This document shows positions 1 to 7,460 of a stretch of 17,560 nucleotides of DNA, one piece after another. The notes under the pieces are model-generated. The model saw nothing but the letters and a program-made list of their open reading frames with translations. It did not search any database and was not told where the DNA came from. Both the position numbers and the translations under genes were made by a program. The stretch covers positions 1-17,560 of the forward strand of contig JAVRLS010000015.1 in NCBI GenBank assembly GCA_031961205.1, written 5' to 3'. The stretch comes from JAVRLS01 sp031961205. Lineage in GTDB: Archaea; Thermoplasmatota; Thermoplasmata; Thermoplasmatales; Thermoplasmataceae. How positions within the stretch are numbered: the first letter of the stretch is position 1; the number at the start of each line of letters is the position of its first letter.

Positions 1-890
1 GAAATTGCATGTTGTATTGACCTGTATCCTGAGGCTGATTACCGGTCTCCCATAGCTGTCGTAAATCGCCATATACAACCAATAATTCGATTAGAATTAT
101 AAGCTTATTGTAACGGGAAGGCATGCTTCCAGGTGTTCCATTTTTACAGATGTGGGTAATGATAACATCGAAAGAGGAATCTGGATATATCTCTTAAACC
201 GGAAGCAAATTATAGTTAATTACCTGCCTTTTTATACTTATATTAAACTTATATTTATGTATAAACATAATATGGCTTCGTATGAGAGGAATGCTGAAAT
301 CCCGAAGAAGCCGGTTTTTATCTGCCAAGAAACAGATAGTGAAATTCCAGAGCCAAGGTATAGTCGTGCAAGTAAAGAACTATAATTTCAGCCATTCTTC
401 CAGCGATCATCTCATCCCTAACAATTTGGAATTTAACACGATTCCCTATCGAACATTTGTGACGATCTTGCCATCTGGCACTCTGTATTAGTTGTCTTTG
501 AATTTTCCTAGTGATCTTCAGGGAAGCGTGATCATTAAATTCATCAACCCGAGAACATCCATGAATTTAATGAAAAATTGTAAAGGCATCCGGTCAACCT
601 GCAACATATCTGTATTTTCTGTTTTTGTTACAGCCAGGGCGGTCCGGACATTTGCTGGCGGATCGATAATGCCGTTTTATATCCGTGTCTATCTTGCATC
701 TCCAGGACCCCGGAACAGTTCAATCCCGCCCGGTTTTCCCGGGAATATCCGATCCGTATCAGCAAACCTGAATGATTATAAGCATGGAATATCAAAAAAA
801 TTGACGCACCATTAAGAAAAAGCTAAATAAGGATCAATATATTAGGGTTTAGCTTAGGAGACATAATATGATTCTCCAAATAGATAAAAG
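1..890. other. Gene-poor spacer upstream of EF-1A
   Basis: No convincing intact gene is visible. At the left edge two frames are open. One is on the plus strand and ends in a stop at 100-102. The other is on the minus strand, starts with ATG at 122-124 and runs off the edge. Neither can be recognised, and either could be the end of a neighbouring gene. Between about 280 and 815 one plus frame is open except for a single stop, which can happen opposite an old coding strand. The minus strand of 540-760, read across frame breaks, has fragments such as RIFPGKPG and NGIIDPPANVRTALAV. Their spacing faintly recalls IS4-type DDE transposases, but stops interrupt them. The 55 bp before EF-1A have AT-rich TATA-like stretches (about 834-846 and 862-869). 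Confidence 0.4.
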
Positions 891-894
891 GTGA
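890..894 (+). promoter_or_regulatory. Ribosome binding site of EF-1A
   Basis: GGTGA lies five bases before the ATG at 900. It includes the GTG at 891, which is an in-frame but unlikely start. This site decides for the ATG at 900. Confidence 0.7.
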
Positions 895-899
895 AAATA

Positions 900-2174
900 A
901 TGGCATCTCAAAAACCACATCTAAACTTGGTAACGATCGGACACGTAGATCACGGGAAATCAACTCTCGTGGGCAGGCTCCTCTTTGAGCACGGTGAGAT
1001 TCCGGCACATATAATTGAAGAATATAAGAAAGAAGCTGAGCAGAAAGGAAAGGCAACCTTTGAGTTCGCCTGGGTTATGGATAGATTCAAGGAAGAAAGG
1101 GAAAGAGGTGTAACTATAGATCTTGCCCACCGGAAATTTGAGACAGACAAATATTATTTTACGCTTATAGACGCTCCGGGACACAGAGACTTTGTTAAGA
1201 ATATGATCACCGGTACAAGCCAGGCTGATGCTGCTATACTCGTTATATCGGCTCGTGAAGGGGAAGGTGTAATGGAGCAGACCAGAGAACACGCATTCCT
1301 TGCCAGAACTCTTGGCGTTCCACAGCTTGTTGTTGCGGTTAACAAAATGGATGCAACTGAGCCACCGTACAGCGAAAAGAGATTCAACGAGGTTAAATCT
1401 GATGCAGAAAAGCTTCTGAAGTCAATAGGATTCAAGGATACACCATTTGTGCCTATCAGTGGATATAAAGGCGACAATATAACAAAGCCCAGCCCTAACA
1501 TGCCATGGTACAAAGGCCAGACACTGCTTCAGGCACTGGACGCTTTCAAGGTACCTGAAAAGCCTACCACAAAACCACTCCGCATTCCTGTTGAGGATGT
1601 ATATTCAATCACCGGAATCGGAACTGTTCCGGTTGGAAGAGTTGAAACCGGGGTGCTGAAGCCCAGCGATAAAGTGATATTCCTTCCCGCTGATAAGCAG
1701 GGAGATGTAAAATCAATAGAAATGCATCATGAATCTATTCCTCAGGCCGAGCCCGGAGACAATATCGGTTTTAACGTAAGGGGAATAGCCAAGAATGACG
1801 TAAAGAGAGGGGATGTATGCGGGCATACCGACACTCCACCTACAGTCGTAAAGGGATTCACAGCACAGATAGTGGTGCTCAATCACCCGAGTGTTATTGC
1901 TCCGGGATACAAGCCCGTATTCCATGTGCATACAGCCCAGGTTGCATGCAAGATAGAGGAGATCGTAAAAACAATAAACCCAAAGGATGGAACAACCCTG
2001 AAGGAAAAACCGGATTTCATCAAGACGGGGGATATCGCTATTGTAAAAGTAGTACCTGATAAGCCGCTGGTAATAGAAAAAATATCTGAAATACCGCAAC
2101 TCGGCCGGTTTGCGGTAAGGGATATGGGCCAGACGGTTGCAGCTGGCCAGTGCATTGATGTAGAAAAGAGGTAA
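900..2174 (+). CDS. tuf: Elongation factor 1-alpha (aEF-1A, EF-Tu homologue)
   Basis: GTPase that carries aminoacyl-tRNA to the ribosomal A site. The 424-residue product begins MASQKPHLNLVTIGHVDHGK. It shows the G1 loop GHVDHGKS, the switch region around ERERGVTIDLAH, G3 DAPGH and G4 NKMD. The two beta-barrel domains follow (PVGRVETGV, then the C-terminal domain ending DMGQTVAAGQCIDVEKR). Length is normal for the archaeal family. From memory the sequence is near-identical to Thermoplasma EF-1A. An in-frame GTG at 891 would add three residues, but GGTGA at 890-894 is well placed for the ATG at 900, and the family starts with MASQKP. rpsJ follows after four bases, the usual archaeal tuf-rps10 pair. 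The end of tuf (GAGGT) supplies the rpsJ ribosome binding site, so the two are probably cotranscribed. Confidence 0.98.
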   Translation: MASQKPHLNLVTIGHVDHGKSTLVGRLLFEHGEIPAHIIEEYKKEAEQKGKATFEFAWVMDRFKEERERGVTIDLAHRKFETDKYYFTLIDAPGHRDFVKNMITGTSQADAAILVISAREGEGVMEQTREHAFLARTLGVPQLVVAVNKMDATEPPYSEKRFNEVKSDAEKLLKSIGFKDTPFVPISGYKGDNITKPSPNMPWYKGQTLLQALDAFKVPEKPTTKPLRIPVEDVYSITGIGTVPVGRVETGVLKPSDKVIFLPADKQGDVKSIEMHHESIPQAEPGDNIGFNVRGIAKNDVKRGDVCGHTDTPPTVVKGFTAQIVVLNHPSVIAPGYKPVFHVHTAQVACKIEEIVKTINPKDGTTLKEKPDFIKTGDIAIVKVVPDKPLVIEKISEIPQLGRFAVRDMGQTVAAGQCIDVEKR

Positions 2175-2178
2175 TCCC

Positions 2179-2493
2179 ATGGCATCTTACAAAGCAAGAA
2201 TTTCATTGAGTGGCACTGAACACAAAGTCGTTGACATGGTATGCGGTGAGATCAGGGAAATCGCAAGCAGGACCGGAGTTGAAATTCATGGTCCAATGCC
2301 TCTTCCTACGAAGAAGCTTGTTGTTCCGGTCAGAAAGAGTCCGGATGGCGAGGGAACAAATACCTGGGATCACTGGGAAATGAGAATACACAAACGTCTG
2401 ATCGATGTAGACGCGGATGAAAGAACATTAAGGCAGCTTATGAGAATACCGATTCCAGATGGAGTTCAGATCGAAATACAGATAAAGAGTTAA
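2179..2493 (+). CDS. rpsJ: 30S ribosomal protein S10 (uS10)
   Basis: Small-subunit ribosomal protein of 104 residues, normal for archaeal uS10. Recognisable segments are MASYKARISLSGTEH at the start, the loop region GPMPLPTKKLVVPVRKSP, and the end RIPIPDGVQIEIQIKS. The start ATG is eight bases after GAGGT, which lies inside the last codons of EF-1A; only four bases separate the stop of tuf from this start. It ends in a T-rich stretch that may terminate the tuf-rpsJ transcript before EF-2. Confidence 0.97.
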   Translation: MASYKARISLSGTEHKVVDMVCGEIREIASRTGVEIHGPMPLPTKKLVVPVRKSPDGEGTNTWDHWEMRIHKRLIDVDADERTLRQLMRIPIPDGVQIEIQIKS

Positions 2494-2515
2494 TTTTTTT
2501 ATTTTTAATATTTAA
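2494..2515 (+). terminator. T-rich tract after rpsJ; probable terminator and EF-2 promoter
   Basis: Seven T follow the rpsJ stop directly, then ATTTTTAATATTT. T-runs are the usual archaeal intrinsic termination signal. The TTTTTAATA at 2502-2510 is also about 23-31 bases before the EF-2 ATG at 2533, which fits a TATA box. EF-2 may therefore have its own promoter as well as readthrough. Confidence 0.5.
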
Positions 2516-2532
2516 AAAAATGGTGTTTATTT

Positions 2533-4731
2533 ATGGGAAGAAAAGAAGATAATATAGAGAAAGCCTTAAAGATTGTTGAGCATACCGAAATGATCAGAAA
2601 TATCGGTATTGTGGCTCACATTGATCATGGTAAGACAACGCTGAGTGATAATCTTATAGCCGGCGCAGGCATGATGAGCGAAGAGCTTGCAGGAAAACAG
2701 CTGGTCCTGGATTATGATGAGCAGGAACAGGCAAGGGGAATTACAATAAATGCAGCTGTTGCATCAATGGTCCATTCTTTTCAGGGAAAAGACTATCTGA
2801 TTAACTTAATAGATACACCCGGACATGTTGACTTCGGAGGCGATGTTACAAGGGCAATGAGGGCTGTTGACGGAGTGGTTGTTGTTGTTGATGCAGTGGA
2901 AGGCGTTATGCCGCAGACAGAAACAGTTATAAGGCAGGCCCTGAGGGAACACGTAAAGCCGGTTCTGTTCATAAATAAGGTTGACAGGCTCATAAACGAG
3001 CTTCGCCTTAATAGCGACGAAATGCAGAAAAAATTCACGAAAATTATATCAGATGTCAACAGGCTTGTTGTTAAATACGCTCCTAAAGAATTTGTCAAGG
3101 ACTGGCAGGTGTCGGTCCAGGATGGGCGCGTTGCTTTTGGATCTGCATATAATAACTGGGCTATTTCTGTACCATTCATGGCAGAAACCAAGGTAACTTT
3201 CAAGGACATTGTTGATTATGTCAAGGCAGGGAAGCAGAAGGAACTTGCCCAGAGAAATCAGCTTCATAAAATAATACTCAACATGGTCATCAGGCACCTT
3301 CCGGATCCCAAGACTGCACAGGCTTACAGGATTCAGTCCATATGGAAAGGTGATATAAATTCTGAGGTCGGAAAAGCAATGATGACCTGCGACTATAAGG
3401 GCCCTGTAAGCATGATGATAACAAAGATAATAATTGATCCACATGCAGGGGAAATATCAATTGGAAGGCTTTTCAGCGGAACGGTTAAGAAAGGAACCGA
3501 TCTTTACATACTGAATGGCGGAAAGGCAAAGGTTCAGACTCTAGCTATGATGGTTGGCGCGGACCGTATATCAGTTGATGAGGTAACCGCAGGAAACATA
3601 GCCGCAATGGTTGGGCTTAAAAGTGCAATTGCGGGAGCTACAGTATCTTCTATCGATAACATGGAAGCATTCGAACCCATGATACATTATTCAGATCCTG
3701 TGGTGACTCTTGCAATAGAGGCCAAGCACACCGCAGATCTTCCCAGGCTCATAGATGTGCTCCGTGACATATCCAAAGCGGATCCGTCGATCGAAGTCGA
3801 TATAAACCAGGAAACCGGAGAGCATCTTATATCAGGTATGGGTGAGCTACACCTTGATGTCACACTGTACAGGATAAAGAATGATTATAAAGTGGAAGTT
3901 GAAACATCAGAACCAATTGTCGTTTACAGGGAAACTGTTGAAAAGAAAGGTGGTCCTTTTGAAGGAAAATCACCGAACAAGCATAACAGGTTCTACTTTG
4001 AAATTGAACCGTTGAAACCGGAAGTAATACAGGCAATTGAGGATGGCGATGTTCCACAGGGTTCAAAATTCAAGGATAAAAAGGCGTTAGTTGAGCTGCT
4101 CGTAGGAAAGGGCATAGACAGGGATGAGGCAAAGGGTCTTGTATGCGTTGACGGGACAAACATGATGTTTGACGTAACAAAGGGAATACAGTACCTTGAC
4201 GAGACAATGGAACTCCTGATAGAGGCTTTTACAGAGGTCATGGCAAGGGGTCCTCTTGCCAATGAAAAAGTATACGGCATCAAGGCAAGGCTCGTTGATG
4301 CAAAACTTCACGAGGATAGTATACACAGGGGCCCGGCACAGGTAATACCCGCAGGCAGGAACTCATTATACGGCGCAATGTGCGAAGCAAAGCGTGTCCT
4401 GCTGGAACCAATACAGCGCGTATTCATATCCGTTCCTCAGGAGGAAATGGGCGCCGCCATAAACGAGGTACAGCAGAGGCGTGGAATAATAGAGGATATG
4501 AAGCAGGAAGGAGAAGAAGTTACAGTCATATCCAGAATACCCGTGTCCGGAATGTTTGGTTTCGCATCTGCAATAAGAAGCGCCACTGGAGGAAAAGTCC
4601 TCTGGAGCTTCGAAAACGCAGGATACCAGAAAGTTCCGCCAGATCTTCTTGATGGTGTTGTGAAAGCAATAAGGGAAAGAAAGGGATTAAGGCCAGAGCC
4701 TTACGACGTGGATTATTATTCGTCTCTCTGA
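2533..4731 (+). CDS. fusA: Elongation factor 2 (aEF-2, EF-G homologue)
   Basis: Translocation GTPase, 732 residues, full length for archaeal EF-2. G1 is AHIDHGKTT (near residue 30), switch I is EQARGITINAA, G3 is DTPGH and G4 is NKVD. Domains III-V follow, with GEHLISGMGELHLDV in domain III and VSGMFGFASAIRSATGG near the end. The diphthamide loop reads DSIHRGPAQVIPAGR, which puts the modified histidine at residue 598 (codon 4324-4326). The modification itself and the DPH enzymes are not in this window. The ATG at 2533 has a GGTG (2522-2525) eight bases upstream and a TATA-like stretch about 25 bases upstream, so either an SD-led or a leaderless start is possible. Gene order tuf-rpsJ-fusA makes this a translation cluster. 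Confidence 0.98.
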   Translation: MGRKEDNIEKALKIVEHTEMIRNIGIVAHIDHGKTTLSDNLIAGAGMMSEELAGKQLVLDYDEQEQARGITINAAVASMVHSFQGKDYLINLIDTPGHVDFGGDVTRAMRAVDGVVVVVDAVEGVMPQTETVIRQALREHVKPVLFINKVDRLINELRLNSDEMQKKFTKIISDVNRLVVKYAPKEFVKDWQVSVQDGRVAFGSAYNNWAISVPFMAETKVTFKDIVDYVKAGKQKELAQRNQLHKIILNMVIRHLPDPKTAQAYRIQSIWKGDINSEVGKAMMTCDYKGPVSMMITKIIIDPHAGEISIGRLFSGTVKKGTDLYILNGGKAKVQTLAMMVGADRISVDEVTAGNIAAMVGLKSAIAGATVSSIDNMEAFEPMIHYSDPVVTLAIEAKHTADLPRLIDVLRDISKADPSIEVDINQETGEHLISGMGELHLDVTLYRIKNDYKVEVETSEPIVVYRETVEKKGGPFEGKSPNKHNRFYFEIEPLKPEVIQAIEDGDVPQGSKFKDKKALVELLVGKGIDRDEAKGLVCVDGTNMMFDVTKGIQYLDETMELLIEAFTEVMARGPLANEKVYGIKARLVDAKLHEDSIHRGPAQVIPAGRNSLYGAMCEAKRVLLEPIQRVFISVPQEEMGAAINEVQQRRGIIEDMKQEGEEVTVISRIPVSGMFGFASAIRSATGGKVLWSFENAGYQKVPPDLLDGVVKAIRERKGLRPEPYDVDYYSSL

Positions 4732-4737
4732 TCCTTT

Positions 4738-4780
4738 AAAATTTATTTTTAACCTTTTAATTATTTCCACTTTTTAATTA
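4738..4780 (+). terminator. T-rich terminator region after EF-2
   Basis: Several T-runs (for example TTTATTTTTAACCTTTTAA, then CTTTTTAATT) follow the EF-2 stop within 45 bases. No clear stem-loop was seen. This fits archaeal U-tract termination. Confidence 0.45.
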
Positions 4781-4797
4781 TATCAAGTTATATTTAC

Positions 4798-4909
4798 ATT
4801 TTCGGCGATACCCGGGCCCGGAGATCCGGATTTTCCCACTTTGATCTTAATTGCCTGATGCCGGATCTGTTCGGGCGCATGTGCTATTTACGCTGTATAA
4901 CTTTTTAAA
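4798..4909 (+). promoter_or_regulatory. Upstream region of the PolB2 operon: palindromes and TATA
   Basis: A GC-rich patch stands out in AT-rich spacer. It contains a perfect 10-bp palindrome CCGGGCCCGG (4812-4821). An 8-bp inverted repeat, AGATCCGG (4822-4829) and CCGGATCT (4861-4868), is separated by 31 bp. Two same-orientation ATTTTC hexamers sit at 4798-4803 and 4830-4835. Two TATA candidates follow, TGTATAAC (4894-4901) and TTTTTAAA (4902-4909). The first would give a leaderless start at 4921; the second would place transcription start near 4930, favouring the ATG at 4996. A regulator may bind the repeats; this is inference. Confidence 0.4.
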
Positions 4910-4995
4910 CTAGTTGATCAATGCCTTTTTCCAGTATATTTTACATTTTTATTTGTTTTAGAAACAGTCTTCTAGTATCCTGTTTATGGAAATGC

Positions 4996-5370
4996 ATGAC
5001 CGGGCATCTTGAAGTATTTCAGACACCTAAAATTGATGAGAACCGCTTGAAAGATCTGCTCAAAAAATACTATTCATCGCATTTTCTGATATCAGACGGG
5101 ATAATGATTGATTTCAGGGGCTGGAATTTCAATGCGAAAATACAGAGAATACTTACCGTGTACCAGCTAAAGAGAATACTCATGGAAGCCGATGACATGC
5201 CGTTCATAATATCTGCAGCGGCTGAAATTGTCAATTCATGGCCCGTGAAGGATATAGTTTCCCTGAGCGAAATAATGCAGATCAGAAGCTATTACCGTGG
5301 CTGTGACATATATTTTAATGTCGTTGGCAGCTACAATTTCTATAATTTCATACTCAGGCCGGTGAGATAG
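4996..5370 (+). CDS. Uncharacterised protein, first gene of the PolB2 operon
   Basis: I do not recognise this family. The product is 124 residues from the ATG at 4996 (MTGHLEVFQTPKIDENRL). The frame is open back to an ATG at 4921, which would give 149 residues. The added stretch is T-rich and encodes an odd hydrophobic segment (IFYIFICF), unlike the coding DNA around it, so I prefer 4996, though a TATA-like TGTATAAC fits a leaderless 4921. The protein looks mixed helix and strand, with basic helical stretches (RLKDLLKKYY, YQLKRILMEADD), several aromatic residues near the end, and no cysteine pairs or known catalytic motif. Its TAG is immediately followed by the ATG of the next gene, and that gene leads into the polymerase, so it is probably a PolB2 accessory protein. 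Confidence 0.75.
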   Translation: MTGHLEVFQTPKIDENRLKDLLKKYYSSHFLISDGIMIDFRGWNFNAKIQRILTVYQLKRILMEADDMPFIISAAAEIVNSWPVKDIVSLSEIMQIRSYYRGCDIYFNVVGSYNFYNFILRPVR

Positions 5371-5610
5371 ATGGGCAGAAGCACACCAAGCGCAAGGCAA
5401 AGCATAGATTCGCTCGTTTCGGAAATCGAGGAAATGAAGAGGATAATGAGAAAAGGCGATTCCTCTATTGTTGATGATATCATAAGATATGGAAAGACCA
5501 ATTCTGCTGGCGTAACCTATTCAACCATAGACCCTGACACGGGGTTCATTATTTCCGTACTGGTTGAGGTGGTCAAACGTATATCAATGCTGGAGGAACA
5601 GATAAAATAA
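5371..5610 (+). CDS. Small uncharacterised helical protein of the PolB2 operon
   Basis: Product of 79 residues, family not recognised. The start is firm: ATG directly after the preceding stop, with GGTGA seven bases upstream inside the end of the first gene. The N-terminal part (SIDSLVSEIEEMKRIMRKGD) is strongly helical, as is the C-terminal part (VLVEVVKRISMLEEQIK). Between them is a short polar stretch with DPDTG. Two helices with heptad-like hydrophobic spacing suggest a small coiled-coil or dimerising adaptor. The polymerase starts 11 bases after its stop. Tight packing implies translation together with the polymerase, perhaps as a subunit or chaperone. Confidence 0.75.
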   Translation: MGRSTPSARQSIDSLVSEIEEMKRIMRKGDSSIVDDIIRYGKTNSAGVTYSTIDPDTGFIISVLVEVVKRISMLEEQIK

Positions 5611-5621
5611 CCCTTTATTCC

Positions 5622-7460
5622 ATGGAAAATGGAAGGACATACAGAAGAATTTATGAGAACAGATCATGGTTTTTTGTAACCGGCGATGCGTATGATCTTG
5701 ATTTTCTTGCAAGGCAGCTGGATGAAACCGGATTTAGATACGATTTTTCCAGAAGGAGGGATGTTTACGGGGAAATGCCCGGAATAACAGTATACGCCAG
5801 GCCTTCAAAAATACCCGGCATTGCAGGGATAATATACGATGGAATAGGCATGGGAAGAAAGTACAGGATATTCAATGCCGATATCAATCCGGTTCTCCGG
5901 TTCATGGCTGTTCACGGGCTGAGTTTTTTTGAAACAGCCAGCCCGTACGAAGGAGATCCAGATTTAAAAACGGTTTTTTTTGAATGCGAAGACGGTATGT
6001 GTACTACAGGAGGCAAAAAAGCCACGGACGGCGATATTGAAAACGAACTGGAGATCTCGGATATAATTGTTTATTCAAACCCGTACAATTTTTTCATGAA
6101 GATAAGGGACATGGGAATCCCATCACATTACTACGGAGGGAAAAGCTTCACATCATACGGCCAGATTCATTACAGGGAGCCTTACGTCGATATTTATGGA
6201 AAGATAGCCATAAACTCATCTTCATTTATCTACAGGGAAAGCGGTATAAGCGGTGTAATCGAGCTGTCAAGGATGTCAAGGCTCCCGCCACTGCAGGTAT
6301 CAATAATAACACCGGGCACGGCGGTATCATCCATGGAGATCGCGGATGCACTGGCAGAAGGTATACTGGTTCCGGCGAAAAAGGATGATAACGAGGATGA
6401 AAAGGAAATTCATGAACTTATTGAAAACGATCGGGGAGGGCTGGTTCTTCAGCCACGACCCGGAATATACGAGGGCGTATACGAAATAGACTTCTCTTCA
6501 ATGTACCCGAGCATAATCGTGAGATACGGCCTGTCGATCGGCAATGATCACTTTTTATCAAGATCGCTTTCAAAGCTCCTGGAAAAAAGGCTTCTGTATA
6601 AGGCAATGGATGAAAGCGGCGAAATATACCATAGCAGGAATAAGGCGCTCAAATGGATGCTTCTGACCTCATTCGGATACACAGGATACAGGAACGCAAA
6701 GTTTGGAAAGATAGAGATCCATGAGAAGATAACCGGAACAGGAAGGAAAATACTGGCTGAGGCAATACGCATAGCTCATGAAAATGGTTTTGAGATACTC
6801 CATGGCATAGTTGATTCCCTCTGGATAAAGGGTGATGGAGACATAAACAGGGTATTATCAGAAATTAAAGCAGAAACAGGGATCGACATCGTTGTGAGCG
6901 GACACTACAGATGGATCGTTTTCCTTCCGGAACATGGCGGCACAGGATCACCGTCCAGGTATTTTGGCCTTGGCTACGATGGAAAATACAAGATAAGGGG
7001 CATAGACCTGAGAAGAAATGATGTACCGGCAATATCCAGGGAATTCCAGATGGACGCATTGAAAATACTTGAAAGCTGCAAAAATGAATACGATATATAT
7101 CAAAAATACAGGGATATAAAGGACCTGGAATCATGGTACATCCTTAACATCAGAAATTTTCCGGCGGAGTACTTCTCCATAAATTTTAAGGTATCACGGT
7201 ATCCGGAATACTACTCAGTGGATACAATCGGCAAACATGTAATCGAAAAATGCATGGAGAGTGACAATGTATATCCTGGAAAAGAGGTAAGCTATGTTGT
7301 TTCGGATCATAAAAGAAAAATTATCGGTCTAGGACGGGATTCAAATGTGGACTACAACTTTTACAGGCGGTACCTTGCAAGGGCATTTGAGCCATTTGAT
7401 TTTATATACAGAAATATGATCAAAAAAGTTCGTTTAGAAGATTTTCAACTTTCCGTATAA
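5622..7460 (+). CDS. polB2: B-family DNA polymerase, divergent PolB2 type
   Basis: 612 residues, shorter than a replicative archaeal PolB (about 770-880). Motif A is DFSSMYPSII with the metal-binding Asp290. Motif B is KWMLLTSFGYTGY: Lys and Gly are kept but the usual Asn and Tyr are Leu and Phe. Motif C, normally YGDTDS, reads HGIVDS: the first Asp is Ile396, while the second, Asp398, is present. A thumb-like segment follows (GKYKIRGIDLRRNDVP). The N-terminal exonuclease-like domain has lost catalytic acids: Exo I is replaced by VFFECEDG, Exo II reads NPYNFF, and no Exo III YxxxD is seen. This matches the PolB2 group, first thought inactive; the Sulfolobales member (Dpo2) was later linked to DNA-damage tolerance. 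The start has no clear SD, and the 3' end overlaps convergent orc1 by 41 bp. Whether it polymerises DNA cannot be told here. Confidence 0.9.
   Translation: MENGRTYRRIYENRSWFFVTGDAYDLDFLARQLDETGFRYDFSRRRDVYGEMPGITVYARPSKIPGIAGIIYDGIGMGRKYRIFNADINPVLRFMAVHGLSFFETASPYEGDPDLKTVFFECEDGMCTTGGKKATDGDIENELEISDIIVYSNPYNFFMKIRDMGIPSHYYGGKSFTSYGQIHYREPYVDIYGKIAINSSSFIYRESGISGVIELSRMSRLPPLQVSIITPGTAVSSMEIADALAEGILVPAKKDDNEDEKEIHELIENDRGGLVLQPRPGIYEGVYEIDFSSMYPSIIVRYGLSIGNDHFLSRSLSKLLEKRLLYKAMDESGEIYHSRNKALKWMLLTSFGYTGYRNAKFGKIEIHEKITGTGRKILAEAIRIAHENGFEILHGIVDSLWIKGDGDINRVLSEIKAETGIDIVVSGHYRWIVFLPEHGGTGSPSRYFGLGYDGKYKIRGIDLRRNDVPAISREFQMDALKILESCKNEYDIYQKYRDIKDLESWYILNIRNFPAEYFSINFKVSRYPEYYSVDTIGKHVIEKCMESDNVYPGKEVSYVVSDHKRKIIGLGRDSNVDYNFYRRYLARAFEPFDFIYRNMIKKVRLEDFQLSV

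Noticed and set aside
891..899. GTG start for EF-1A, three codons upstream of the ATG
   Set aside because: The GTG is part of the GGTGA ribosome binding site, and the family starts at MASQKPH.
1713..2206. Minus-strand open frames of 107-155 residues
   Set aside because: Shadow frames opposite EF-1A.
4921..4995. N-terminal extension of the first PolB2-operon gene from ATG 4921
   Set aside because: T-rich DNA encoding an atypical hydrophobic stretch. It is kept only as an alternative, because one TATA candidate would fit a leaderless start there.
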